64,000 nt of DNA, taken from NCBI GenBank assembly GCA_000708835.1, contig DF237348.1, positions 21,639-85,638 on the forward strand, given 5' to 3'. The DNA is from Klebsormidium nitens. Taxonomy: Eukaryota; Streptophyta; Klebsormidiophyceae; Klebsormidiales; Klebsormidiaceae. The stretch's first letter is position 1; the number at the start of each line of letters is the position of its first letter. Shown in pieces: positions 34,401-46,968 of this stretch. The notes beneath the pieces were generated by a model. The model saw only the letters and a list, made by a program, of their open reading frames with translations. It searched no databases and was not told the DNA's origin. The position numbers and the translations under genes were made by a program.

Positions 34401-37400
34401 ATTCGATCTTGCCAGTTTGCGCATTGATGTCGTTTCGAGAAGCTCACAGTTTGACAAGGATAATGACCCTTGCGTGGTTGAAGGGGACCCATCGAACGGC
34501 TTAAGATCGTGGTTCAGATAACAGATCTACTGTCTGCCGGGCTTTGGGTTTCAAGCAAAGCCTTTGATATCGGACCCTCGCCTCGTTTCTTCGCCCCGAT
34601 GTCCACTGCATAAAACTCGCTGGTGCCAGAGCTCGTAGAAAAGAAGGACTAATTTGAATAAACCGTTTTTTTGTATTTTCTTTATATAAAAAATTGATCT
34701 TGAGCCGTTTCTTTAGGACAACTGCTACGCAAAGAACGGGCGTAAAAGGAGTGGGTTTGAAAGGTGCGTAGTCCCTCATTCAAGCCGCTTTTTACGGCGA
34801 GTGACATTCTAATCCAATGCTGGCCCCTTCCTTGCAGCGCTGCGCTCGGTGGAGCAACATCTGGGACTGGAGAAGCTCTACGTTCTGGGGACCAACTGTG
34901 GTAAGTCACTGACCATCAGTTGTACTGGTCTGCACAACTTTCCTCTGGTACTCACAGATTTGACATGGAGCAATTAGAGTGCTGCGGTCGAGAGACACAT
35001 TGATTCGTCAGGTTTTATAGGAGCAAAGTACAAATCTTCTGTCGTGGCCGTCATGGTTGTTTCTTGATGTTTCGACCTCAGCAACTTTCTACCGCCGCGC
35101 TCGATGGCACTTGACTAAAGCGAACCTTATGCCCCGCACTGGACCCCTGTCCTTGGATGCGCCAGGAGAAACCGGGTTTGTGTGCGGCGAGCGACTCAGC
35201 AATAGAAGAGTGGACCACTAGGTTTTTTCGGATACGTACAGATGGCCTTCCCCCACTTGCAGTGACGGCGGACATGTGAACAGCTTAGCTTCTCGCAGTG
35301 AAAACTGGTCACTGAACAGGGCTGGAGAAGTTTCTGCCCGCTGCGAGCGACTCAAGGTTCGAAAATAGACGTTTCTGACTACGCCTTTCTCTTTCCCGCG
35401 AGTAGAGTCTCTCAAACCTGGCTTGTTCCTCGCAGTGGACAACGGTCCCCGCGCAGGGCTGGAGAAGTTTTTGAACGCCGCGAGCGACGAGCCGGAGACG
35501 GTGCTGCACTACGAGTTCATGCAGGACTACAAGGTGCACTTGAAGCACCTCGACGGGCGCAACGAGGAGGTACGGTCGTCGTCGCTTTCCGCCTGCTTGA
35601 TCCGTCCCACTAAGCAAGACTCATGCTTAGATTTTGACGTTTATTCGGCCCCTATCCAGAAGTTGTAGCTGGTCGAGGGCTTTCTGTCCTTTGCAGGAAC
35701 GGCATAAAATAGAATCTGAAAGTGTTTCTCCTTGCTGCCGCGGAGTCTTCCGTTGTAGGGTGCCCTTGCGGCCATGACTCCCATACCTCTATACCTTAGC
35801 AGAGCTCCTGCGGGATTGGCGCGTTATATGGATTACGAGCATTTGCGCAATCTCAAAAACGAACACTTGATCTGCGCATTCCTTTTCATCAAGGAAGCGT
35901 TTTCGCTCGGAAACTTGCGCCCAAGCCAGTCTCTCATCCAACCTCTAATACTGCCGCTGCAGGTGCCGTACTTCTGTCTGCCAGCGGACGACTTAAAGGA
36001 CGTTATCGCCCCCTCCTGTTACACGTAAGCGTCAGGTGGCCCGTTGTCTCTGGGAACCTGCCCTTCTTACAACACTGCTTGCAAGCTCGTGATGGGCTCG
36101 AGGGCTGTTATGGTGTCGGAGTGGAGGTCAGCCTTTTAGAAAGGGACGCAGCTCTTGCGGGGGGTCCCTGAGGATATCAAACCCTCAGGACGCAGGAATG
36201 TTGACGTGGCTGGCTTACCATGTAGATATCCAATCACTCCGTCGAAAGATATGCAAATTGTTGTTGATAGTCGGCTGCCTCGCATGAGGCTCCAGGTTCG
36301 AGAGTTTCGGCGGGGCGATTGCGGGGCCGAATTGGAAGCATCTGACTCGTTCTTCGAATCGCTTTCAGGTGCTTCGACTACACAAACGGACTAGCGGTAA
36401 GCAGCTCGGCTCTGCACTGATGTTTTTTTGTGATGATGTCTTTTTGTGACGAGAGTGTGTGGTTTTGTGGATGAAATACTCTTACGTCGCTTGTCGGCAG
36501 CGACGAAAGCCAGCATCGACTGAAAAGGGCTTGTGCATCCAACAAGATGTTGCTCATTTGCTCCTTGCTGTTTTGGCTCTGTCTCAAATAGGCAGAGGGC
36601 CGATGCAGTCAAGGCGGTAAGGCAAGTAAGGGAGTGCTGAAGTCCAGTCGACACTCGGATTGTTGCTCAGCTCCACTAGTACTTAGGACATAGCCAGTCC
36701 CGTGTTGAAATCCAAGTTCCGGACTGTCGATTTTCTGCGGGTTTTGATAGGAGACGCTGGCTTTGATATGGTGGTGGCCCGTCCAAGCGAACCCTCCGCT
36801 TGCACCTATCGCGAAAACGGTTAGAGCACCTAGTTGCTGAGGTCAGCGGCTCTCTTCCCCGGTGCAGGATCTGGTGGTCGGGTATATGGGCGTGCCCAAG
36901 TCGGAGGGAGTCCCCATGACACGGCACCCACAATACGTCACCGTAAGGTGAGGCCTCTTTCAGTCATGATCGCATCCCATCTCACGTTCATCTGCGGAAG
37001 TGTCACTGGTTTGCTGCTCCGGCCTTGTGCACGCTTCAAGGCACCGTGCATTTCCGAGACGTGCTTTCAGTACGAAAAACGCCTTCAAGTACCGTTAGAG
37101 ACGGTTCGGGTTGCCCTGTTATCACTTCCCGGACAAAGTAAAGTTCAGAAGCACCCACCAACTCTTCCAGAACAGTGTCACCCGCCTCTCTGGCTCTGTC
37201 GGTTGCCTACTGGTTTTGTTGCACCAGTCAAATCTGCACCATAAGCATTCTGTGTTCTCCGGATAGTGCTCAGCTCTCGGTCTCTTTCTACTTCGCAGGA
37301 ATGACCGGGGGGCGGAGATGCTGGACCTCGTTAGAAATCAGCTGGAAATCACACCGACGGTCAGCTCGGTAAGCAGGCTTTTCCACCCCGTGCAACGGCC

Positions 37401-39352
37401 CCGTGAGTCTGATCACATTGAGGACAAAGACGTGAAAGTACAGATAAATGCTGGGGTTTTTTTCTGCACTGAAAGCGCTATTTGCTCGTGTCAGATCAAA
37501 CAAGAGTTCGAAGAACAACGTACGACGGCGTTTGGACGCTGACCTTTCCATGTGGACTCTAATGTCAGTCAGCCCTCTGACCCATCCGTACCTACATTGC
37601 TCAAAGCTTGTACTGCCGGCAGCAAGCTCACGATGACCTTCGCTTTAGGTTCCGCGTCGACCGAAAACTGCTTGGCTCGCCAGCTTCGCATCTCCGGTCC
37701 GCGTACAGCTTTGGACAGTACCGCTCCAGCTAAAACTTGTACTAGGTCTGTACTTTTTTTACCACGTGATCCATTGAAGCGTTCTAATTGGTCGTCACGA
37801 CCGGAGACGAGCGCTAAGCCATTTCGGTCGACGCGGAACCTTACGGGGTCAAAGGACGCTTCCTTGCAAGGAATCGTGCGGCTGGTGCGTATTACTAACG
37901 CAACCTGTGATTCCGCATGCAGGGTGACAGAAAGTCGTTCGTCCTAGAGACGGTCAAGGCAGACGACAAGGCCACGATCGGTAAGCCACCCCATTCTGCG
38001 GAGATTTGTACTCTCTGTTGAGGGGAGAATGTCAAGAAGTAAACCTGGTTCTTTGCCTCTTCGCCGACGGAAAGGTTCAGATTCGATTTCGTGATATTTC
38101 GTCGTGCACTCGGAGTGTCGTGTTCGTCGAGCTATATTCTCGGTCTGCTGGCGAAAAGCTCTGCGCCGTTTGCCTAGACACCGTCAGGCTGCCGTGTGCC
38201 CCTTGGAGACGGATTGCCGCAAGAACGTTCGGACTCCAGCAAAACGACGTCATCAACAGTCGTTTTTTATTGTTGCAGGCCTAGAAACAACAGTCCCGGC
38301 GCCTCTGTTTATCGGCAACGCCATCGCGTGGGTGCTAGACAAGATTGGACCCAAAGGTCTTGAGTTCGGACGCTACTCTATAGACTACCACTTCATCCGA
38401 AACTACTTATACGTAGTCCGGACCTGGGGTCCGAAAAGGTCCGTGTCGGCGTCTCTCATATTTTATATCATGCAGAGTTCCACAAATTCTACAGGCAAAA
38501 GGTTTTCAAATAAAGCAAAAGAAGTAGCAAAGAATAAGGAGATGGAAAGAAGCTTTGCGGGTAACTTCTTAAGTAAGGCTGGTAGCTTTCGGAGGCAGAA
38601 TGGCTTTCGTGGGTTGTTGCAGTGACCCTGTCTGACGCGTTTGCGGTCAGTGTGGCTGCACCCTTCCGTCAGTTACGCGCAGGCAGTGTGCGAGTCAAGG
38701 TGTCGTCTCGTGTTGTCGTCGAACATACACTCCTTCGTCTAGTTGCTTCTAAATAGTGTTTTCTGTGACTCTTTTCTGTTGTTTGGGAGTTCAAGCCAGT
38801 GGTGGCTTGCTATTCTGTCGTAGTAGCTGGCAGGACTTGTCAGCTTGAAGTGCGCTGCGCGATTGATTCTGGTCTGCGCAGTCTTCTTCATCAACGGCTC
38901 TCTTTGGCTCCCTTTGAGTTTCTCGCTCGGTTGCTCAGAAATGGCTAGCACCACTACAGTTACAGTCACTCTCGGATTTTTAAACCCCACGTTATCGTTG
39001 GACCTATTCAAAAGCCGAAACTGATTTTCTCCATCTTTTCTGTTGCAGGGCTGCGCAGCATATACCGGCCTACGCCCAACGGCTGGTTAACATGTACAAC
39101 AAGAAGGGCGAAATAGACCGCATTTTAGATGAAGGTGCCCTCGCTATGGAGTTCAAGAAGCAGATTGAGGGGAGGCCCAAGCGGGAGCCAAAAGCGATTT
39201 GGGAAAAGCTCTACGGGGTTCAAGAAGACTTTGGGTACACAGAGGATGGGGCGACGCGGCATCGAAACGAGCTATTGTCTCTTGCGCTAGCATACGGGGT
39301 TGTGACGCTCGTTTTGAAATACTTGTTTGACAGCGGATTCATTCATCCTTAG
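31465..39352 (+). CDS. HCAR: 7-hydroxymethyl chlorophyll a reductase-like FrhB-family protein
   Basis: A ferredoxin-dependent FAD/[4Fe-4S] plastid enzyme that returns 7-hydroxymethyl chlorophyll a to chlorophyll a. Fifteen phase-compatible exons: 31465-31702, 32506-32587, 32930-33014, 33247-33443, 33773-33893, 34247-34298, 34838-34900, 35436-35569, 35963-36024, 36369-36396, 36868-36947, 37299-37368, 37923-37980, 38279-38438, 39049-39352; 577 residues. The first ~75 residues look like a transit peptide. CSNCGLC (about residues 106-112) is a CxxCxxC cluster motif. Then come EGAQWTGIVTGIAMEM, RLLFCGVGCQVQALRSVE, YVLGTNCVDNG, HYEFMQDYKVHLKHLDG, IAPSCYTCFDYTNGLADLVV and HPQYVTVRN. Exon 10 is a 28-bp microexon, and one donor (AAAG|GTCCGT) is weak. 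Plant HCAR has about 470 residues; the extra C-terminus carries a hydrophobic helix (LLSLALAYGVVTLVLKYLF). The related divinyl reductase (BciB type) is the main alternative. Confidence 0.9.
35155..35500. repeat. tandem copies of the exon-8 start inside an HCAR intron
   Basis: The exon-8 start with its acceptor (CTCGCAG|TGGACAACGG, then AGGGCTGGAGAAGTTT, then CGCGAGCGACG) has a decayed copy 134 bp upstream (CTCGCAG|TGAAAACTGG, AGGGCTGGAGAAGTTT, CTGCGAGCGACTC). A fainter third copy lies near 35160-35205 (CAGGAGAAACCGGGTTT, GCGGCGAGCGACTC). The copies are on the plus strand, in a gene opposite in orientation to PLDZ. Confidence 0.8.
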
Positions 39353-40333
39353 TCAGTTCGCACTTTTGACTGGTTACCGTACCTCATAAGCGGACAGACC
39401 ACAGTGTATATAAGAGTTGACATAACAGGTTGTTCCCCAAAGATTTTTTAGGTAGTTCGTAGGTGACGCAGAGGCAAGCACCAAGTGGTTTCCAACGCAC
39501 TTTTGTATCGGAAGGTTGACCAATCGTGACCAATGATTTCTGTCCTAAGAGCAGGCGGCCCTACACCTCCGAAAAGGCAATCCGCGGTCTGAATCCAAAG
39601 TCTTTTGTCCAAAGCTTCGCTTCTTGGGAAGCTAGCAAATGAATGCGCATGGTTGACGAACTAGCAGTTTGTGTCAACGATTGATATGCAAATGAAGATC
39701 CAAGGACCGAGCCTGAGCATTAAACTAGCTCCGTGGGCTCAGTCCTTGCTGGTTGTGTTTGACATGCTGGATATACTGCCGCGAAATTCCGTTGGGAAGT
39801 CAGACTTCATCAAGAATCAGCACGTACGTATAGATGATACAAGAAAGCATGATCTACAGCAGCCGGGTAGTGCTGATGCATGTCGACAGGTTGCTAACCG
39901 CGCGGTTAAAACTTAAGATGATAAACCGTGGCGGTTACCGCGTACGTGGTTTCCACGTTCGGATATTCCAACTTTTTTGCCAGCGTGGCACTTGCAACCA
40001 ATAGGGTGCGCTTCCGAGATCTTGCCTTCACTTTGGCCAGCCACGTAAGCGTCGACGGAAGATTCACTTCGTTGCAGTCTGCACTTCAGTCTCGTCACCA
40101 GAGGGCAGGGCTCAACTTTCAAGCAAGAAGAAAGCGAAGGAAAAGCAACCTGAAGAGCATCAGGGCGCTCTTGGAACAATCGACGGCGGTTGAAACCATC
40201 TGACTACCTTGCATTCTCCTTACTCTCTTCGTGGTTGAGCGTCTTGTTTTTGAACAGGTTTCAGCGAAGCGCTTCGCTTTATAGCAGTTTTTTTGCTTCA
40301 ACAAGAAGCTTGCACGCGTTCAATAATAAGAAA
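39353..40333. other. HCAR 3' flank and SUFB 5' flank, no gene seen
   Basis: About 980 bp between two genes on the same strand. No coding frame with protein character. An open frame runs into SUFB from 40190 but lacks an ATG before 40334. Confidence 0.45.
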
Positions 40334-43300
40334 ATGGAGGCCGTGGCCTCTCCGGCCCTGCACACCCAGGCAGCAGCTGCAGGGTTCGGACAGAGGACGC
40401 ATGGTACGCACGTGCAAACGCAGGTTCGGACACAGGCCGCCCTGCTGCCTCGGCAACAGAGGCATCCAAAGCTCCACAGCTTTGGCTCCGCAAAAAGCAT
40501 TGCAGGCCAGAAAGTTTGTGCAGAGTCTGAGGGGTTTAGGAGGGATAGAAAGGGGCGGGGGCATGCCAGGGCAGCGGGGACGCAAAGTCCGACAAGGGAA
40601 AGGCCCTCAGTGAAAGAGGCGGCCGAGAAGATCGTAGGGGGTCTAGGGGGCGGGCTAGATGAGGTTAAGCTGGATGAGGTAGCGGGGCAGGTAGCAAAGG
40701 AGACGGGGAGCGAGAAGGCGCAGATCAGTGAGTTTTTGAAGCGGGAGTACAAGGCAGGGTTTGTGACTGACATCCAGTCAGAGAGGATTCCGAGGGGGTT
40801 GTCAGAGGAGACAGTCAGGACTATCTCGGCAAAGAAGAACGAGCCGCAGTGGATGCTCGACTATCGCCTGCGGGCCTACCGCCAGTGGCTGAAGATGGAG
40901 GAGCCACGCTGGTCGGACAACAAGTATCCCAGGTAAGCTCAATCCTCATTTCTTTCCCACAGCTCACCTTCGTATTTTAGAGTTCAGCACTCTGAAAGAT
41001 TTCTTTCTATCTTGTCGTCGCTTTGAGTTTTTTTCTGCTGAAGATTTTGGTAATGGTGGCTGGCCCTTTACAATCTGTACCTTGTCTTGAAGCAATCCTA
41101 CTCTAACATAAGTGTCTGGATGAAGATCCCACATGGACGACGCTCCTTTTCTTTAATTGGGTGAGCTCTATAACGGGCTACAAGGGTGAAGGAAAGGTTG
41201 TCTGGCGTGCTCCACTGCGTGTGGCAGCTACGTAGTTGTTTGAATCGTATCGTAAGGAGTTTGTGATTTGCATAGTATTGAGGCTTTTGCTTATTCTTAA
41301 AGCTGCCTTTCACAATTGCAAGGCTGGTGCAACATTGAGATTAACTAAATGCTGTCGCATGTAGTAGCTCCATTGCAGGAGTGCTTGGCAATGTGCAGTG
41401 TGTAGCAGACATTGCTTGCTTTCAGAAACTTTGGAGATCTGACTTTCCGCACTTCGATGTGCAGAGGAAATAGCTCTGCATATACTGGAGTTACCAACTT
41501 GTCCTTCCAGTATTTCACATGGAGTGATCGAGCGAACCCTACTTCTAGCTGATTTCCTTCTCTATACCATCATTTTGCACACGTCCCGAAAGGAGACAAT
41601 GCTGTTCGTCTAGTTTGTTGTCTAAGTGCGCCGGTTGCTTGAATTCTCCCGAGCATATTCTGTTGCTGGTGGTGGCTCTATCTTGAAAAGGTGCACTGGT
41701 GTCCCTGAAAAATCATTGAATTCAAGATTGCAAGTATCTCCTAATGAGCTGGGCTCCTTAAAGTAGAATCCAACGTCCTTTTTTGACCCTGGGTGCTTAA
41801 TAGCATCTAGACGCTGGCAAGCGAGCCTGCTCCGAGCTTGTTCTCTGGAGAACTATTCACCTGTGGCCATTGGGGATTCCTTGTCTGCCTCATCCTAGTT
41901 CAGGGTGTCATTCCCCCTCTGCTTATGGTCCTTTGACCAGCCTCGGTTCGCCTGCTCATTTTGCCCCATCCTACAATTACAAAAGAGAGTCTTCATGGTG
42001 TTCTGCGTGAAGGCTCACAAGGAGGACATGAAGGCTCTTCTTCACAATTGTCTGCTCCCTTTCCTAGCCCTCTGATGGTCCCCCCGCCCTCGTTTCGCCC
42101 CTGCATTTGCACAGGTTGTCTACCAAGGAGCTCTGCAGTTGAGATCCATGAACCGGCATTGCAGCTCCTCGCCCCTAGATTGCTGAGTGAAACTACTTCT
42201 CATTGAGGCAGAAAAGTCCAAATGAAGAACTTTTAGAGCTAGTTTGCCTTCACCCCCTCAAGCCCCATGACTCAATTGTCCCCTTTTACCAGCTTCTATA
42301 TTCATATTCTGAGGTTTAGGAGCTACGCACAGACCATGGCAGAATGCATTGTCAGTTTTCCCCCCTTGCTCTATCTGCTGGCCACACAATTTCCGGCCAT
42401 TAAATTGGCTCTCCCTTTAGCCCCTGCTCGTTTCAACCACTCTTGTGTGCAGGTTGTGTAGCAGAGAATAACGTATCATTAAAAGGGGAAGAAGAGAATG
42501 CTGTGCCATTTCAATCCTTCAATTGTTGCCTGCGGACTCGTATTTGCATGTATGCAGGTTTGATCACAAGGACGTTGTACACGGTTCCAAGCCACGTTGA
42601 TTGGGCAGCTGCCTCTTTTTTATTCCAAAAGTTTTTGTTGCAACTACTTTGCGACGGCATATCTTCCCTACTTATTTCACCCCCCAAAAAGGAGACACTA
42701 ATATCCCCCCATTTTCCATGCAGGATTGACTATCAGGACATTGTGTACTATTCCGAGCCCAAGAAGAAGGACGTCAAGGCGAGCCTCGACGAGGTGGACC
42801 CCGACCTGCTCGCGACATTCGAGAAGCTCGGCATCCCGCTGTCTGAGCAGAAGCGCCTCTCCAACGTCGCGGTTGACGCCGTTTTCGACTCCGTGTCCAT
42901 CGCCACGACGTTCCGCAAGGAGCTGGCGCAGGCGGGCGTCATCTTCTGCTCCATATCCGAGGCTGTCAGAGAGTACCCGGATCTCATCAAAGAGTACCTC
43001 GGCAGCGTCGTCCCGCCGGGCGACAACTTCTTTGCGGCGCTCAACGCGGCGGTCTTCTCGGACGGCTCCTTCTGCTATATCCCGAAGAACGTCGAGTGCC
43101 CGATGGAGCTCAGCACGTACTTCCGGATCAACGATTCGGACACCGGGCAATTTGAGCGCACGCTCATTGTCGCGGAGGAGGGCAGCAAAGTCAGTTACCT
43201 CGAGGGGTGCACGGCGCCGTCGTTCGACACGAACCAGCTGCACGCGGCGGTGGTCGAGCTGTACGCGCACAAGAACTCGGAGATCAAGTACAGCACGGTG

Positions 43301-44854
43301 CAGAACTGGTACGCGGGCGACGAGGAGGGGGTCGGCGGGATCTTCAACTTCGTGACCAAGCGCGGGCTGTGCGAGGGCAAGAACGCCAAGATCTCGTGGA
43401 CGCAGGTGAGAAATCTGTTTTACCAATTGTGTCTGATGAGGGAAGAGCAATAGGGAGGCGGCCAAGAAGGGCTTCTCAATCTGTCTGGTTAGGTTTCAGC
43501 AGTCTCGTGTGTTTGTACACACGCATGTGTGGCGGTTTTAGGGGCTGGCGGGACACTGAAGGAACCGGTCAAAGGGATAATACAGGGGGGTCGGATTAGA
43601 AGGAGTGTGGCAATCAACAGCCATCACGTGCTAATTGTGTGCTAGCTCTGGCTCAATCCTGCTTCTGCATGTCGTCAGCATGTCGTCAGGCTTTTGAATG
43701 TGACAAGTGGTGGGCGCCGGGGCGGGCTACCCCTGCTCCGCTTTCGTGAGTGTAGTCATTGAGGGCTACTCAATCTGCTTCTCTCACCCTCTTCTCTTAG
43801 ACCGGAGTAAGGCAGCGAATCCGGTTCTTAACCCTTTCCAAACCCCGCTTTTTAACCCAGGTCGAGACCGGGTCCGCCATCACGTGGAAGTACCCCTCCG
43901 TCGTCCTCAAGGGCGACAACAGCATCGGCGAGTTCTATTCGGTCGCGCTGACCAACAACCGGCAGCAGGCTGACACCGGCACCAAGATGATCCATGTCGG
44001 CAAGAACACGCGCAGCCGCATAGTGTCAAAGGGCATCTCCGCCGGGAACTCGGTCAACTGCTACCGGGGGCTCGTCCAGGTGGCGCCGACGGCGCACGGG
44101 GCCCGGAACCACTCGCAGTGCGACTCGATGCTGATTGGCGACCAGGCGGGGGCCAACACGTACCCCTACATTCAGGTACGGAAAAGATGGTCAACTTCGA
44201 CGGGTCGAGTATGAGGTCTTAATCCTGGCCCTTGATTTTGGTCTTGATCGTGGCCTAGACAAGGAGGGGTTTGCGTAGAAGTTTCTGGTCGTAGCTGGTC
44301 GCGTTGGTTGCCAGATTGAAAGGCAACGGCTTCCTCTTCCTCACTTGTATGGAGCTTGTCAGGTTGAAAAGTAGGTTTGGATATCTGTGACTGTGCTAAG
44401 CAGCTGCCGTGCGGAAGAAGATTCGTCTATGCACATGCACCAGACCGCAATGTATCAGCACTCTTGAGTGCAGATACTTGTCCGACCCTCCGACTCACAA
44501 TCCTGAAGCTCTTTGGATGCTCGGAAGTCGTGTGGCGTTTCTTCAATCCTGTCTGCTATTGTTTATCTGGTTGACCACGAGCTTTGCAGACCAATCAGAA
44601 GCAAGCTGGCTGATTGTGAAACCCGTTCTCTACAGGTGAAAGACCCGACGGCGCGCGTCGAGCACGAGGCGAGTACCTCCAAGATCGGGGAGGACCAGCT
44701 CTTTTACTTCCAGCAGCGGGGCATCGAGGCCGAGAAGGCCGTGGGCATGATTATTAGCGGCTTTTGCAGGGACGTGTTTAACGAGCTGCCACTAGAGTTT
44801 GCCGCCGAAGTTAACCAGCTGATGAGTCTCAAGCTGGAGGGCAGCGTGGGATAA
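40334..44854 (+). CDS. SUFB: plastid Fe-S cluster assembly scaffold SufB
   Basis: Scaffold subunit of the SufBC2D complex that builds [4Fe-4S] clusters in plastids. Four exons, 40334-40932, 42724-43405, 43861-44175 and 44636-44854, give 604 residues with matching phases. The first ~80 residues are Ala/Gln/Arg-rich and transit-peptide-like. A helical region with an [10 protein letters not shown] motif follows, then [16 protein letters not shown] and the SufB beta-helix core: [66 protein letters not shown] and HNSQCDS-like [11 protein letters not shown]. The C-terminal helices include [18 protein letters not shown]. The sequence is intact throughout. Intron 1 is 1.8 kb and holds nothing recognisable. 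The upstream HCAR-like protein is a plastid Fe-S enzyme, but the genes have separate flanks and are not a transcription unit. Confidence 0.97.
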
Positions 44855-46812
44855 GCGGTGCCGTCGGGTGGTCGGTACTGCTGTCTGTGCATAAACTAGA
44901 TTGTGGACGTAAGTCCTGAACCAGCCGTTGATTTTTTCCGACCAAGCTGTAAAATATACTTGATTGCGTGGTCTTTCGAAAGATGTTGTGTTTCCACCCT
45001 CTGGCATTCGGAAGAAAAGATATGACCTCTTGATGTGTAGCATGGTGGTTATCTGGCATGCATGATACGATTGATGCCTGACGGTTGTTGGTATGTTATT
45101 AATCGCTGTTGGACCAGATCGAACAGAAAGCTAGGCAAATATAGATGGCAGCCGCAAGCATGCGGGCCATGCATGCACATGAGGCATTGCAGAATTCAAC
45201 AATCAGCTTATTCTGCATCAAGTCGAGACGCTTCTGTATGACCTGCTGCCTTAAAAGGGTGGCCGTGCCATTTTGCTTTTGAAAAGGCGCCGTCCAATTA
45301 TGTGAGGATCACGGCATAATCACAAGTTGTCAAGTTATGTTGCTCCAATCTTCGGACCCGCCTCTACAATGTGCTCTGATTGACTCGCTACTGATAAGTT
45401 CTCAGGAGGTTAGAAGTATGTCTAAGGATCTCGGGTAACTTCAGTTGAGGAAGCTGCCCAGCGAGCCTAAGGCATCGATGCGCACCTGTCGAGAGATTCA
45501 GAGCGGATCGGACCGTGCAAGCAGCACGGTCTTATGCCCAGAATCGTAAGAAGTGTACTTAGAGCGCCAGGGCCAAGAACTAGCCCCGCAACTACACTCT
45601 GGCCGGGGTTGACTGACCTGAACTTCTAGGGAATCTACCCAACGTCCGACATCAGATTCTTGTAGAATTTTCATGGCAGGACCCCAAACCTGACCTGATC
45701 CAACTCTTAACATCCACGGTCACAATTGACCGAGGTCGACCCGGGTATGTATGTTTAGTATATGAACATGCCGGTAACCAGGCGGCACGACGTTGTAAGG
45801 CGTGCTCCAATTTCCCAATCAGTCTTTGTCAACCTTGCGTTCCGGTGGTTTTGACGACTCTATCTCCGGCCGCTTTGAAGCCGACCTGCAAAAAGGATAG
45901 AATAACAAACCTTTCAGACACAAGATACCTTACTTCTACATTGCCCTTTTGAATTAGCCTTGCGCCGCAGCAATCTCCAAGCTCTTGCTTGTATCAGAAG
46001 CTGGATATCTAGACTCGGTTGTAGGAGCGGCTTTATTCGTTAGATTGCTTGGAGCCATCAACGAGCCACTCTGCTTCATCAGTCAACAGGTCAACAGCCA
46101 TCCAGCAACTTATTGGAAGGTCAATTGTTCAGCAATGCGTCTATTGAAGTGTCGCCCAAGTCTTTGCCCGCCCACTGGGCTTCGTTGCAAACAAAGTCGT
46201 TATTGCGGATTCTTCGCACAGGGAGAAGTGTTGTTTTAGAGGTTTGATAAAAGATCGTATCTTCAGAAGCCTCGATATGTGAACGTTGATAAGCTTCTTT
46301 GTTTGAGCAGCTTACACTCCACTGCCTAAACCACATACCAACCCAGTTCTTTTAGAAGTATCGACGCCTTCACCGAACAATACCAGAGTCCATCAATAGA
46401 ATGTCAGAGGATTTATAGAGACCCCCAAGCCTGCCCCACGCCAGCTGCACAACATACAACTCTGATTGTTGTACTCCACTTGGTTAGCAGTGCCTACTGA
46501 ACCTTGTGGATCTTAAACCCTTGTTTACGGGGCAGCTAACCGGTCTCCAACTCAACAAAAGGGGACCTACGAACCACTGACCAGACTTTCTGCACCGCAC
46601 CTCCTCCCAAGACAACTAAAAGAAGGGCGTTGGGGGGCTGGTCCTCCTATGTGACCATTTGGCCGAGGCTCCGCTCTGGCGGTCACCTTAAAACATATAT
46701 AATTTCGAATCCGCAGCGACAGTCAGTCACATCGCCTAATCTGTGTGTCGTTGGAGAGCCACATAGGGGCACGCCCTCCTTAGACCTCCTGAGATGCCCA
46801 AAATCACACCAC
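44855..46812. other. intergenic, no gene seen
   Basis: About 2 kb downstream of SUFB. I found no frame with protein character on either strand and no repeats beyond short runs. Confidence 0.45.
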
Positions 46813-46968
46813 TTACTTTTGAGCTGCTGCGCTCTCGGCCTCTAGCCACTCCCTTACGCTCCGCACGTTCCGCCTCAGGATCGAGGCCGTCTGCTTGACA
46901 TCGCCTCTTAACATCAGGGCGACCGCGCCGACGGCGGCCACTGTGATCACAAAGTTTGTGATAGCCAT
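46813..46968 (-). CDS. small single-span membrane protein
   Basis: A 51-residue frame starting MAITNFVITVAAVGAVALML, one membrane helix followed by a basic amphipathic tail (RGDVKQTASILRRNVRSVRE) and WLEAESAAAQK. Short plant organelle-envelope proteins with the same layout (N-terminal helix, then a D-V-R/K plus RRN-x-R-x-W-L-E motif) are known to me as unnamed conserved proteins, so I think this is real. A good acceptor (TTCTGAGCAG) lies just upstream of the ATG, suggesting an intron in the 5' untranslated region. Confidence 0.6.
   Translation of the reverse strand: MAITNFVITVAAVGAVALMLRGDVKQTASILRRNVRSVREWLEAESAAAQK

Noticed and set aside
42698-43465. Long minus-strand open frame opposite SUFB exon 2
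   Set aside because: It is the GC-rich antisense shadow of a conserved exon. The plus strand matches SufB throughout.
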